Below, piece after piece: positions 11,030-18,469 of a DNA stretch of 64,000 bases. The DNA comes from Enterobacter sichuanensis (lineage in GTDB: Bacteria; Pseudomonadota; Gammaproteobacteria; Enterobacterales; Enterobacteriaceae). The notes under the pieces were generated by a model. The model was not told where the DNA came from, ran no database searches, and saw nothing but the letters and a program-made list of their open reading frames with translations. How positions within the stretch are numbered: the first letter of the stretch is position 1; each line of letters starts with the position of its first letter. The stretch is taken from contig NZ_POVL01000014.1 of NCBI RefSeq assembly GCF_002939185.1, forward strand, positions 24,392 to 88,391. The letters run 5' to 3'. The position numbers were made by a program, and so were the translations under genes.

Positions 11030-12118
11030 GTGTTAAAGCCTTTTATTGCCTCTGCGTTACTGATCTCTTCCGGCTGGGCGATTGCCGCCGAGCCGCCGCT
11101 GACGGCTGCCCGTTATGCGCAACAGCTGGGCGTCGGGATGGATGTGGACTGGGCGCGCACCGAGCGCGGTATTCGCGAGTTTGACCCGCTGGTGGTCCGC
11201 GATTTTCGGGCTAAAGGCATTACCCACGTGCGCATCCGCGTCGCGGATGAACCGACAGAGGCCCGACTGATCCACCTGCGTAAGCTGGTAGAGGCCTGCG
11301 AGCAGTATGGCGTGATCCCGATCATCGCCTATCAGGCTGATGAATATAAAAACGACCCGAAAGCTGACAACGAGAAAGAGGCGATCAACTGGTGGATTGC
11401 CGTGGCGCACTATTTTGGCCAGAGTTTCCCGCTGCTGGGTTTTGATCTTATTTATGAGCCGGCTGACAAGCTTAATCACAGTCTGGCGTCGTTAAACCAC
11501 GTCTATGAAAAAAGCATCAAAGCGATCCACGACATCGACCCGCAGCGCATGATCTTCATCGCACCGCGCCTGCGCGCCGCGCCGGAGGATTTAACCAGCC
11601 TGAAGCTGCCTGCCCATAGCCAGAACTACCTGCTGGCAGAATGGCATATTTTCCCATGGGGACCGCTGAAAAATAACGGTAAATACCCGTGGACGTCCGG
11701 CACGGCGGCGGAAAAAGCGGCTATTCACAGTCGCATTACGACGGCGCTGCGTTGGCAGCAAAAAACCGGACACGTCAGCTGGGTGGGGGGCTGGGGCGTG
11801 GGGGAGTCAAACCGCTTTACACCGACCGCCTCGCAAATGGCCTTCGCCACCTTTATGGCCTGCGAGCTGCAAAAGGCGAAAATTCCTTACGCGATCAACG
11901 CGGATTTCCAGTTTTACGACGGAGAAGAGGGCGCCTGGCGGCCTGCGCCAGAGCCGTTGTTACAGGCCATGATCGCCCCTGTCTGTGAAAAGCCCGGCGA
12001 GAAGCCGGGCCATCATGCAGTTAAACCGGCTGCTCGTGATGCGGAACACGCGACGCCAGCGGCAGCCAGCACAGTAAAATCAGCAGCCCCATCAGCGTCA
12101 TCAGCAAGCCCAAACTAG
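11030..12118 (+). CDS. Secreted GH5/cellulase-superfamily-like protein
   Basis: The 362-residue protein has a signal peptide (LKPFIASALLISSGWAIAA, cleavage likely after A20) and a TIM-barrel sequence resembling glycoside hydrolase family 5. FDLIYEP (E143) matches the usual NEP acid/base motif with Asn changed to Tyr. WVGGWGVGE (251-259) matches the nucleophile motif, but Gly254 stands where Glu is expected. The start is GTG. The C-terminal 40 residues are Ala/Ser/Pro/Lys-rich, low complexity, and lie across the emrD terminator and antisense to the last 98 bases of emrD. No partner gene is adjacent. Substrate unknown; it may be a degenerate or atypical enzyme. Confidence 0.72.
   Translation: MLKPFIASALLISSGWAIAAEPPLTAARYAQQLGVGMDVDWARTERGIREFDPLVVRDFRAKGITHVRIRVADEPTEARLIHLRKLVEACEQYGVIPIIAYQADEYKNDPKADNEKEAINWWIAVAHYFGQSFPLLGFDLIYEPADKLNHSLASLNHVYEKSIKAIHDIDPQRMIFIAPRLRAAPEDLTSLKLPAHSQNYLLAEWHIFPWGPLKNNGKYPWTSGTAAEKAAIHSRITTALRWQQKTGHVSWVGGWGVGESNRFTPTASQMAFATFMACELQKAKIPYAINADFQFYDGEEGAWRPAPEPLLQAMIAPVCEKPGEKPGHHAVKPAARDAEHATPAAASTVKSAAPSASSASPN
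11984..12010 (-). terminator. emrD terminator inside the GH5-like frame
   Basis: Read on the minus strand, GCCCGGC-TTCTC-GCCGGGC is followed by TTTT, a compact intrinsic terminator 10 bp past the emrD stop. On the plus strand it is coding sequence of the GH5-like gene. Confidence 0.75.
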
Positions 12119-13205
12119 ACTGTCCGGTCTGCGGCATCATCGCCGAGAGCCAGGCCAGCGCGCCGGAACCGATATTCTGCAAACCACCTACCAGCGCGCC
12201 CGCCGTACCTGCGAGGAACGGGAACGGCTCCATCGCGCCGCTGGTGGCAAGCGGGAACAGCATGCCTGCACCGAAGAAGAACAGTGCCGCCGGGATCAGC
12301 AGCGTCCAGACGGTCATCACACCGAACAGCCCCGGGATCCACATCATCAGGCCTGCCAGCAGGCAGCTGATCACCGACTGCCACATCAGCGTTGAGAAAC
12401 GCTTGTTCTGACGTCCGGCGAACCATGCCCCGAAGAATGCCGCCGGTATCGGCAGAATAAACAGAATACTGACCACCATACTGCTCAGGCCAAGACCTGC
12501 GCCCAACAGCACGCCGGAGCAGGCTTCAAACACCGCAATGCCCGCCAGACCACCGATCAGCATCAGCAGGTAACAGGTAAATGACCCGTTGCCGAACAGC
12601 GTTTTATAGCTGGCGATAAGCTTGGTGTGCGGTGCGTCCTGAGGGCGGGTTTCCGGCATCCAGCGCGCCATGCTGAAGGTGACAATCACACAGAGCACCA
12701 GCAGGAAGGCGTAGCAGGCGCGCCAGGACCACATGGTGTCCAGCAGGCCACCGATCAGCGGCGCCAGCAGCGGGCTGACCAGAATACCCATATTCAACAG
12801 GCTGTTGGCATGGCGGAGCTGGGTACCCTGATACATGTCACGCGGTAAGGTTCGCGCCATCACCCCACCGACGCCGGTACCAACACCCTGCAGGGCGCTG
12901 GCGGCAATCAATACGGTCAGGCTGTGGGTGGTGATGGCAATCACCGTCGCGACCATGAAGATGCACATGCCTGTCAGAATGACCGGGCGGCGGCCGATAC
13001 GGTCGGAGAGCGGCCCGTAGAATAACTGCGACACGCCATAGGTCAGCAGGTAGGCCGCCATCACGCTTTGTACTGCGCCCTCGCGGACGTTTAGTTCCTT
13101 TGCCATATCGGCAATCGCCGGAATGTAGATGGTTTGCGCCATCTGACCGACGGCCACCAGTAACACCAGCATCAACAATAAGTTAACGTTCCTTTGTTTT
13201 TTCAT
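12021..13205 (-). CDS. emrD: EmrD multidrug efflux pump, MFS
   Basis: The 394-residue major facilitator with 12 hydrophobic segments equals E. coli EmrD in length and is close in sequence from MKKQRNVNLLLMLVLLVAVGQ to the C-terminus. Motif A appears as GPLSDRIGRRPVIL between TM2 and TM3. EmrD exports amphipathic compounds such as uncouplers and detergents with the proton gradient. A TTG seven codons upstream is in frame, but the ATG at 13205 gives the family N-terminus. An intrinsic terminator follows the gene. The 3' end overlaps the oppositely oriented GH5-like gene by 98 bp. Confidence 0.95.
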   Translation of the reverse strand: MKKQRNVNLLLMLVLLVAVGQMAQTIYIPAIADMAKELNVREGAVQSVMAAYLLTYGVSQLFYGPLSDRIGRRPVILTGMCIFMVATVIAITTHSLTVLIAASALQGVGTGVGGVMARTLPRDMYQGTQLRHANSLLNMGILVSPLLAPLIGGLLDTMWSWRACYAFLLVLCVIVTFSMARWMPETRPQDAPHTKLIASYKTLFGNGSFTCYLLMLIGGLAGIAVFEACSGVLLGAGLGLSSMVVSILFILPIPAAFFGAWFAGRQNKRFSTLMWQSVISCLLAGLMMWIPGLFGVMTVWTLLIPAALFFFGAGMLFPLATSGAMEPFPFLAGTAGALVGGLQNIGSGALAWLSAMMPQTGQSSLGLLMTLMGLLILLCWLPLASRVPHHEQPV

Positions 13206-13380
13206 GTCGCTGAATACTTTTGCCAAAAGAGAAAAATGAAGAATAAGTGACTATGCATTCCCATAAATGCGCGAGGAATCTACCACAGTGAGATGACAAA
13301 TTGAGCATTACTGTGATGAATGGAGAAACAAAAAAAGGCAGGATTTGTAAACAAGATCGGCAACTAATGTTGCCAGTGAT

Positions 13381-14214
13381 TTACGCGAGGCGCAGCAGGA
13401 TCGCGCCACCCGCAATACCCAGCGCCGCGGCAATGCGCAGACCCGCAACCTTCTCTTTTAACAGCACAAACGCGATCAGCGCCCCAAAGAGAATGGAGGT
13501 TTCACGCAGCGCGGCGACCACTGCCAGCGGGGCTTGCGTCATTGCCCATAGCGCCAGGCCATAAGAGCCCATGGTCCCCACGCCGCCGAGCAGTCCTTTT
13601 TTCCAGTGCAGACGGAGATAGCCGGACGCTTCGCGGCGTCGCGCCACCATCGCCCAGCACAGCAGACAGAAGCCGTTCATAAAGAAGGTCCACAGCGTGT
13701 AGCCCAGCGCGGTGTCGGATAAACGCACACCGGTACCATCTACCAGCGTATACCCGGCGATAAAACAGGCGTTCAGCAGCGCCAGCCAGATCCCTTTTCG
13801 GGACTGCATGCGTCCGTTCATCGCCATGGCCAGGATCGACAGACAGATCACCCCGATGCCGGACCAGGCAAGCCACGAGAGACTATCGCCGAGCACCAGC
13901 ACGCTTATCAGCGCCACCAGCAGTGGTGCGGTGCCGCGCATCAGCGGATAGGTCTGGCTCATATCCGAAACCTGATAGGTCTTCGCGACCAGAACCGTAT
14001 ACACCACCTGTAAGGCGCAGGAGACGATCAGGAACGGCCAGCTGGTGGCGGAGGGCTGAGGAGAGAAAGGCAGTAATACCAGAGCGATTAGCGTGGCGGA
14101 GCCGCTGACGCTGATCGCAGAATAGAGCTTGTCCGTTCCGGCTTTGACAATGGCGTTCCAGCTGGCATGCAGCAGTGCGGCGAAGAGTAAAATGCAGAAA
14201 ACGGTGATGGTCAT
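13381..14214 (-). CDS. EamA/DMT-family transporter
   Basis: The 277-residue protein is made of ten hydrophobic segments in two EamA halves (about 1-135 and 145-277), typical of drug/metabolite transporters. The second half contains the usual ...ETSILFGALIAFVLLKEK... element with conserved Lys-Glu-Lys. No periplasmic domain or signal peptide is present. It stands alone between emrD and a GNAT gene, all on the minus strand. The substrate cannot be told from sequence; amino acids, metabolites or drugs are all possible in the family. Confidence 0.8.
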   Translation of the reverse strand: MTITVFCILLFAALLHASWNAIVKAGTDKLYSAISVSGSATLIALVLLPFSPQPSATSWPFLIVSCALQVVYTVLVAKTYQVSDMSQTYPLMRGTAPLLVALISVLVLGDSLSWLAWSGIGVICLSILAMAMNGRMQSRKGIWLALLNACFIAGYTLVDGTGVRLSDTALGYTLWTFFMNGFCLLCWAMVARRREASGYLRLHWKKGLLGGVGTMGSYGLALWAMTQAPLAVVAALRETSILFGALIAFVLLKEKVAGLRIAAALGIAGGAILLRLA

Positions 14215-14276
14215 GGCGTATCGGATGGTGAATTGTCACTCAACTGTAACATTCACAACCCGATGCTGCCAGCCGC

Positions 14277-14723
14277 TCAGACCGCGCAGAAAAGACGGTG
14301 CGTCACCCGAGGTTCGTCAGACACCAGCCTGAAGCCCGCCTGGTGATAGAAGCCATACGCGCTGTCCGGCGCATGGGTATTGAGAAAATCAAACCAGATG
14401 CTGGCATCGGCCATCACCACGCTTAAAAGCTGTTTGCCAATGCCCATCCCGCGGCACTTCTCGCTGACGTAGAGATGACGAATACGCCCGGCGCGTGGCT
14501 GCTGGCTGAACGGATCGCGGTTAAGCCCGCACACGCCCACCAGCCTGCCGTTAAGAAACGCCCCCAGCAGCTTTTCACCCGGCGCGTTAAAGCGGTTTTC
14601 GCCGCGTCGCCAGTTCTCTTCCAGCCTGCGCAGCATGTTGAAATTCAGTGCGATACTCTCCGCCTTCAGGGCGATGTACCCCGGCTCTTCTGGGGTAACA
14701 GGCTCAATTAACAGACGCGACAT
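14277..14723 (-). CDS. GNAT-family N-acetyltransferase
   Basis: The 148-residue single-domain acetyltransferase has the acetyl-CoA pyrophosphate loop at KCRGMGIGKQLL (about residues 90-100), preceded by the IRHLYVSE beta-strand. The C-terminal AYGFYHQAGFR matches the family's FY..xGF motif. It probably acetylates a small molecule or protein amine in the cytoplasm; the acceptor is unknown. Its start lies 14 bp beyond the tisB terminator, so it may receive some read-through from the SOS-controlled transcript. Confidence 0.82.
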   Translation of the reverse strand: MSRLLIEPVTPEEPGYIALKAESIALNFNMLRRLEENWRRGENRFNAPGEKLLGAFLNGRLVGVCGLNRDPFSQQPRAGRIRHLYVSEKCRGMGIGKQLLSVVMADASIWFDFLNTHAPDSAYGFYHQAGFRLVSDEPRVTHRLFCAV

Positions 14724-14741
14724 AGCATTCCCTCGTTATTA

Positions 14742-14766
14742 AAGAGGGGCGGTTGCCCGCCCCTCT
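14742..14766 (-). terminator. tisB terminator
   Basis: On the minus strand GAGGGGCGG-GCAA-CCGCCCCTC is followed by TTTAATAA. It lies 21 bp past the tisB stop and ends the tisB message. Confidence 0.8.
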
Positions 14767-14787
14767 CAGGTGCGACTTGAACCTGAA

Positions 14788-14877
14788 TCACCGAAGGTAT
14801 TTCAGGACAGCATCAAGCAGTTGCAGTACTGCAACAATGAGTTTGAGGATAAGTATCACCATATCCACTACGCTCAT
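14788..14877 (-). CDS. tisB: TisB, SOS-induced 29-residue membrane toxin
   Basis: A 30-codon frame encodes a 29-residue hydrophobic peptide beginning MSVVDMVILILKLIVAVLQ and ending in KYLR. It has the length, amphipathic helix, central Lys and Asp of E. coli TisB, with several substitutions. TisB inserts in the inner membrane, lowers the proton-motive force and promotes persister formation after DNA damage. The position between emrD and ivbL is the E. coli location. The AAGGAG ribosome site (14896-14901 on this strand) lies in an 8-bp hairpin CTCCTTTT-AACC-AAAAGGAG, consistent with the known need for ribosome standby. A LexA box and the antisense RNA istR lie upstream. Confidence 0.93.
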   Translation of the reverse strand: MSVVDMVILILKLIVAVLQLLDAVLKYLR

Positions 14878-14883
14878 ACGCGT

Positions 14884-14903
14884 CTCCTTTTGGTTAAAAG
14901 GAG
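14884..14903 (-). promoter_or_regulatory. Hairpin masking the tisB ribosome-binding site
   Basis: The perfect 8-bp arms CTCCTTTT and AAAAGGAG with a 4-nt loop include the Shine-Dalgarno sequence of tisB. In E. coli the tisB start is likewise inaccessible and depends on an upstream standby site. Confidence 0.8.
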
Positions 14904-14947
14904 CACGATGCTGGCGTACCTTTCCGCCGCCTGTTGCCAGCACCTGG

Positions 14948-14969
14948 ATTGACGTAACACAGTGTGCTC
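14948..14969 (-). promoter_or_regulatory. istR-binding (ribosome standby) site in tisB leader
   Basis: Plus-strand bases 14949-14966 are identical to the 5' part of istR (15195-15212), so the tisB message, read from the minus strand, is perfectly complementary to istR over 18 nt. G-U pairs extend this at both ends. This is the antisense target whose pairing blocks standby binding in E. coli. Confidence 0.85.
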
Positions 14970-15066
14970 ACTTCAGGGGTTAAGGCACTGACGGCACCAC
15001 CCGTTTCAGCCAGGACTTCGTTGCGCCGGTAGAACTGCGGCCCCCTTGCTCACTGCGAACACCTTC

Positions 15067-15098
15067 AGTATAGATAAATACTGTATGCATGAACAGTA
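15067..15098 (-). promoter_or_regulatory. LexA box and promoter region of tisB
   Basis: TACTGTATGCATGAACAGTA at 15079-15098 is an excellent LexA operator (CTG-N10-CAG with extended symmetry). A TATACT hexamer on the minus strand at 15067-15072 is a possible -10. Transcription towards tisB would start just downstream and be induced by the SOS response. Confidence 0.88.
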
Positions 15099-15158
15099 TT
15101 TTGTGGACAAAATCTGGAAGGCGATCCATACTCAAAAACGTCAAAATCCGTGCCTCAA

Positions 15159-15187
15159 TTGCGCGTTCGTCTTCGATCGCGTATACT
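15159..15187 (+). promoter_or_regulatory. Constitutive promoter of istR-1
   Basis: TTGCGC (15159-15164), a 17-bp spacer and TATACT (15182-15187) place a start at about 15194, the first base of the istR sequence. No LexA box overlaps it, matching the LexA-independent istR-1 promoter of E. coli. Confidence 0.75.
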
Positions 15188-15193
15188 TTTTGC

Positions 15194-15270
15194 GTTGACG
15201 TAACACAGTGTGTTCTGCGGCGACCAACCGCAAGACCCTGATAAAAACCTCGCTCCGGCGGGGTTTTTTG
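15194..15270 (+). ncRNA. istR: IstR-1 antisense sRNA against tisB
   Basis: The predicted RNA of about 75 nt begins GUUGACGUAACACAGUGUG and ends in an intrinsic terminator (AAACCTCG...CGGGGTTTTTT, 15245-15270). Its first 19-21 nt are complementary to the tisB leader at 14948-14969. Size, orientation divergent from tisB, and the antisense region match E. coli IstR-1, which represses tisB in unstressed cells by blocking the standby site and recruiting RNase III. A longer IstR-2 starting near the LexA box is known in E. coli and possible here. Confidence 0.9.
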
Positions 15271-15306
15271 TTTTCTGGGCAACCTGGAAAAATGCCTTTT
15301 GACTTA

Positions 15307-15335
15307 TTGGCAATGAATGTCATCATTGCCATAAT
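15307..15335 (+). promoter_or_regulatory. higBA promoter with embedded palindromic operator
   Basis: TTGGCA (15307-15312), a 17-bp spacer and CATAAT (15330-15335) form a sigma-70 promoter. Its spacer is filled by the perfect inverted repeat TGGCAATGA-N6-TCATTGCCA (15308-15331). This is the expected layout for autorepression by the HigA antitoxin. Confidence 0.75.
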
Positions 15336-15361
15336 GGCAACGGACGCGGCAGGCATGCAGT

Positions 15362-15676
15362 ATGCATTTAATCTCGATGAAATCTATTTTGGATGCGGTA
15401 ACCCACTTTCCGCAGCATAAGGAAGAACTCCTCTTTCTGGGTCGCACCATAGAAAAGAGTCATTGCGCAACGCCTGCTGCGCTGAAGAAACTTTTTCCGA
15501 CGCAGGATAATTTTAAGTATCTGGATAAGCATTATGTTATTGATATTGCAAACAACAATCTCAGAGTAGTGGCTCTCATCTTCTTTGAAAGCCAACAGTT
15601 TTATGTGCGCCATGTTTTTACTCATAAGGAATATGACCGTTTTACGGAGAAACATCGCACTAAGGGGAAGAAATGA
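15362..15676 (+). CDS. higB: HigB-type mRNA interferase toxin
   Basis: The 104-residue RelE-superfamily toxin is strongly similar to E. coli K-12 HigB (YgjN): MHLI start, DNFKYLDKHYVIDI core, LRVVALIFFESQQFYVRHVFTHKEYD and a GKK end. HigB cleaves mRNA in translating ribosomes. The basic/aromatic residues near the C-terminus (HVFTHKEYD) carry the family's catalytic histidines. Toxin-first gene order with a 1-4 bp overlap onto higA is typical of higBA. It lies between istR and ivbL, a position not occupied in E. coli K-12, so it is probably an acquired insertion. Confidence 0.9.
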   Translation: MHLISMKSILDAVTHFPQHKEELLFLGRTIEKSHCATPAALKKLFPTQDNFKYLDKHYVIDIANNNLRVVALIFFESQQFYVRHVFTHKEYDRFTEKHRTKGKK

Positions 15677-16092
15677 TGATCGTCGCTGATGCAATGAAAG
15701 CTACGCATGCCCTTGTTGCGGCCGTTCCTTTACTGGGTGAACAGCCGAGCGAGAAAGATTATAAGGATGCGCTTGAACTGGTTGAGTATCTGCTCATGAA
15801 CGAGCCCAATAGCCCCTTGCTGGATATTGTGTGCGCCAGAATCAACCGTTTCGAAGCCAACCGGCCAGAGATCGTCGCATTACGCAAGGAGATGGAGTCC
15901 GTTCCTGTCGGCATCGCGGTTTTAAGAACCTTGATGGATCAATATAAACTGACAATATCAGATTTTCAGGACGAAATTGGCAGTAAATCAATGGTTTCAC
16001 GGGTTTTGAATGGCCAGAGACAACTTACTCTGAACCATATTAAAAAGCTGTCGGCCAGATTTGGGGTATCACCTGCGCTGTTTATTGAGTAA
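15676..16092 (+). CDS. higA: HigA-type antitoxin
   Basis: The 138-residue antitoxin is matched to HigB. The N-terminal half is helical and binds toxin. A C-terminal XRE-type HTH (about residues 75-135; EIGSKSMVSRVLNGQRQLTLNHIKKLSARFGVSP in overlapping motifs) binds the operator upstream of higB. Two tandem ATGs are available at 15673 and 15676. The second aligns best with the E. coli HigA start and overlaps the toxin's TGA by one base. Confidence 0.9.
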   Translation: MIVADAMKATHALVAAVPLLGEQPSEKDYKDALELVEYLLMNEPNSPLLDIVCARINRFEANRPEIVALRKEMESVPVGIAVLRTLMDQYKLTISDFQDEIGSKSMVSRVLNGQRQLTLNHIKKLSARFGVSPALFIE

Positions 16093-16140
16093 ACGAAACG
16101 TGATCCCTGACGCATTTTTGCGCAGATGAAAATATTTCCA

Positions 16141-16172
16141 TTGTCACGCTGAAAAACCTGTGTTTGTATAAA
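16141..16172 (+). promoter_or_regulatory. Probable ivbL-ilvBN promoter
   Basis: TTGTCA at 16141-16146 and TGTATA at 16165-16170 (18-bp spacer) lie about 30 bp upstream of the leader peptide start, in sequence resembling the E. coli ivbL promoter. The hexamers are imperfect. E. coli ilvB needs CRP; a convincing CRP site was not identified here. Confidence 0.5.
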
Positions 16173-16203
16173 TCCACTCAATGATTCCAAACACAGGTCC
16201 CCA

Positions 16204-16302
16204 ATGACTGCATCCATGAACACCGCGACCCTACTAAAAACTGCGCAACCAGCCGCAGTGGTCGTCGTGCGTGTGGTGGTGGTCGTCGGCAATGCGCCGT
16301 AG
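16204..16302 (+). CDS. ivbL: IvbL leader peptide of ilvBN attenuator
   Basis: The 32-residue peptide beginning MTASMNTATLLKTAQP contains runs of valine (VVVVRVVVVV) and ends GNAP, almost the E. coli IvbL sequence. Translation through the Val codons senses charged tRNA-Val (and Leu from the LL pair). Slow reading prevents formation of the downstream terminator, so ilvBN is expressed when valine or leucine is scarce. Confidence 0.95.
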   Translation: MTASMNTATLLKTAQPAAVVVVRVVVVVGNAP

Positions 16303-16326
16303 GGACTGGATCAACACACGAATCCA

Positions 16327-16359
16327 AAACCCCGCCGGCGCAAACCGGGCGGGGTTTTT
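16327..16359 (+). terminator. ilvBN attenuator terminator
   Basis: The perfect 10-bp arms AAACCCCGCC and GGCGGGGTTT are followed by T residues. They lie between the leader peptide stop and ilvB, as expected for transcription attenuation. Confidence 0.92.
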
Positions 16360-16408
16360 CGTTTAGGACCCTCCCCGGAACGTCGGCCCAGAAGAAAAGG
16401 ACTGGAGC

Positions 16409-18097
16409 ATGGCAAGTTCGGGCACAACATCCACCACGACGCGTTTTACTGGCGCGCAGTTAATCGTTCACTTACTGGAACGGCAGGGCATTACCACGGT
16501 TGCGGGCATCCCGGGTGGCACGGTGCTGCCGCTGTACGATGCGTTAAGCCAAAGCACGCAGATCCGCCACGTGCTGGCGCGCCACGAGCAGGGCGCAGGC
16601 TTTATCGCTCAGGGGATGGCGCGGACCCAGGGCAAACCGGCAGTCTGTATGGCCTGCAGCGGCCCGGGGGCGACTAACCTGGTGACCGCCATCGCCGACG
16701 CGCGTCTCGACTCTATTCCGCTGATCTGCATTACCGGCCAGGTGCCTTCTTCAATGATCGGTACCGATGCGTTCCAGGAAGTGGACACCTACGGCATCTC
16801 TATCCCCATCACCAAACATAACTATTTAGTTCGCGACATCACCGAGCTTCCTCAGGTTATCAGCGATGCGTTCCGCATTGCGCAGTCCGGCCGCCCGGGC
16901 CCGGTGTGGATAGACATTCCTAAGGATGTCCAGACCGCAGAGATTGAGATCGACGTTCTGCCGGAACCGGGCGAGCGTGCCCCCGCGCCGGAATTCAGCG
17001 CGGAGAGCGTGCGCGACGCCGCCGCCATGATCAATGCCGCCAAACGTCCGGTGCTCTATCTGGGTGGCGGGGCAATCAACGCCGCGGATGAAATCCGTCA
17101 GTTCGCTGAAAAAGCCAATCTGCCCACCACCATGACCCTGATGGCGCTCGGCATGCTGCCAAAAGCGCACCCGCTGTCCCTGGGCATGCTGGGGATGCAC
17201 GGCGCACGCAGCACCAACTACATCCTGCAGGAGGCGGATTTACTGATTGTTATGGGCGCGCGTTTTGATGACCGGGCGATTGGCAAAACCGAGGAGTTTT
17301 GCCCGAATGCCAAAATTATCCACGTGGATATCGACCGCGCTGAGCTCGGCAAAATCAAACAGCCGCACGTGGCGATTCAGGGGGATGTGGCGGAAGTGCT
17401 GACGCAGCTGATCCCGCAGACGGACGCAACCGACCGCGCCGACTGGCGTCAGCTGGTGGCCGATTTGCAGCGCGAGTTCCCGGGTGCCATCCCAACAGAA
17501 GGCGACCCGCTGAGCCACTACGGGCTGATTAACGCCGTGGCCGCCTGTGTGGACGACAGCGCGATTATTACAACCGACGTTGGCCAGCATCAGATGTGGA
17601 CCGCGCAGGCTTACCCGCTGAACCGTCCGCGCCAATGGCTGACCTCCGGTGGCCTGGGGACCATGGGCTTCGGCCTGCCGGCGGCAATCGGGGCGGCGCT
17701 GGCGAATCCGGACCGCAAGGTCATCTGCTTCTCCGGTGACGGCAGCCTGATGATGAACATTCAGGAGATGGCCACCGCCGCCGAAAACCAGTTAGACGTG
17801 AAAATTATCCTGATGAACAACGAGGCGCTGGGGCTGGTACACCAGCAGCAGAGTCTGTTCTACAAGCAGGGCGTGTTTGCCGCGACCTATCCGGGGATGA
17901 TTAACTTTATGCAGATTGCCGCCGGTTTTGGCCTGCACACCTGCGATCTGAACGCCGAAGAAGATGCCCACGCAGCGCTGCAGGAGGCGATTTCGCGTCC
18001 GGGCCCGGCGCTGATCCACGTGCGTATCGACCCTGAACAAAAAGTGTATCCGATGGTGCCGCCAGGTGCGGCAAATACTGAGATGGTGGGGGAATAA
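16409..18097 (+). CDS. ilvB: Acetolactate synthase I large (catalytic) subunit
   Basis: The 562-residue enzyme has the E. coli IlvB length. It condenses two pyruvates, or pyruvate with 2-oxobutyrate, in the first common step of valine/leucine/isoleucine synthesis. The N-terminal TPP-binding domain (about 10-180) has the catalytic Glu in HEQGAGFIAQG. The middle domain covers about 205-335. The C-terminal TPP domain (about 375-545) has the GDGSLMMN...MNN Mg-TPP motif. It is controlled by the upstream ivbL attenuator and followed three bases later by ilvN. The AGHC-type regulation by valine comes through IlvN. Confidence 0.97.
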   Translation: MASSGTTSTTTRFTGAQLIVHLLERQGITTVAGIPGGTVLPLYDALSQSTQIRHVLARHEQGAGFIAQGMARTQGKPAVCMACSGPGATNLVTAIADARLDSIPLICITGQVPSSMIGTDAFQEVDTYGISIPITKHNYLVRDITELPQVISDAFRIAQSGRPGPVWIDIPKDVQTAEIEIDVLPEPGERAPAPEFSAESVRDAAAMINAAKRPVLYLGGGAINAADEIRQFAEKANLPTTMTLMALGMLPKAHPLSLGMLGMHGARSTNYILQEADLLIVMGARFDDRAIGKTEEFCPNAKIIHVDIDRAELGKIKQPHVAIQGDVAEVLTQLIPQTDATDRADWRQLVADLQREFPGAIPTEGDPLSHYGLINAVAACVDDSAIITTDVGQHQMWTAQAYPLNRPRQWLTSGGLGTMGFGLPAAIGAALANPDRKVICFSGDGSLMMNIQEMATAAENQLDVKIILMNNEALGLVHQQQSLFYKQGVFAATYPGMINFMQIAAGFGLHTCDLNAEEDAHAALQEAISRPGPALIHVRIDPEQKVYPMVPPGAANTEMVGE

Positions 18098-18100
18098 GCC

Positions 18101-18388
18101 ATGCAGAAACAACATGAAAACGTCATTCTGGAACTCACCGTCCGCAACCACCCTGGCGTCATGACCCACGTCTGCGGGCTGTTTGCCCGCCGGGCGTTTA
18201 ACGTGGAAGGCATTCTTTGTCTGCCCATTCAGGGCAGCGAACACAGCCGCATCTGGCTACTGGTTAATGACGACCAACGTCTGGAGCAGATGATGGCGCA
18301 GATCGACAAGCTGGAAGACGTCACCAAAGTGGCGCGCAACCAGTCCGATCCCACCATGTTTAACAAAATTGCGGTGTTTTTCGAATAG
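18101..18388 (+). CDS. ilvN: Acetolactate synthase I regulatory subunit
   Basis: The 95-residue protein consists of a single ACT domain (about residues 8-80; [23 protein letters not shown] with the glycine at the valine-binding turn). It binds IlvB, raises its activity and makes it sensitive to valine. It is one residue shorter than E. coli IlvN. It starts 3 bp after the ilvB stop, so the two are cotranscribed and coupled. Confidence 0.96.
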   Translation: MQKQHENVILELTVRNHPGVMTHVCGLFARRAFNVEGILCLPIQGSEHSRIWLLVNDDQRLEQMMAQIDKLEDVTKVARNQSDPTMFNKIAVFFE

Positions 18389-18416
18389 ATCGCTTAAGGT
18401 AAGCGTCTTTCGCTCT

Positions 18417-18450
18417 TGTAGGCCGGATAAGCGCAGCGCCATCCGGCTTT
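18417..18450. repeat. REP element after ilvN
   Basis: GCCGGATAAGCGCAGCGCCATCCGGC is the common REP palindrome. It separates ilvBN from uhpA, 20 bp before the uhpA start. Confidence 0.8.
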
Positions 18451-18469
18451 TCAGACCGCAGGAATAGAC

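Noticed and set aside
11984..12010. Reading the hairpin as a terminator for the GH5-like gene
   Set aside because: The T run follows only on the minus strand; on the plus strand the hairpin is followed by CATCATGCAG and the frame stays open.
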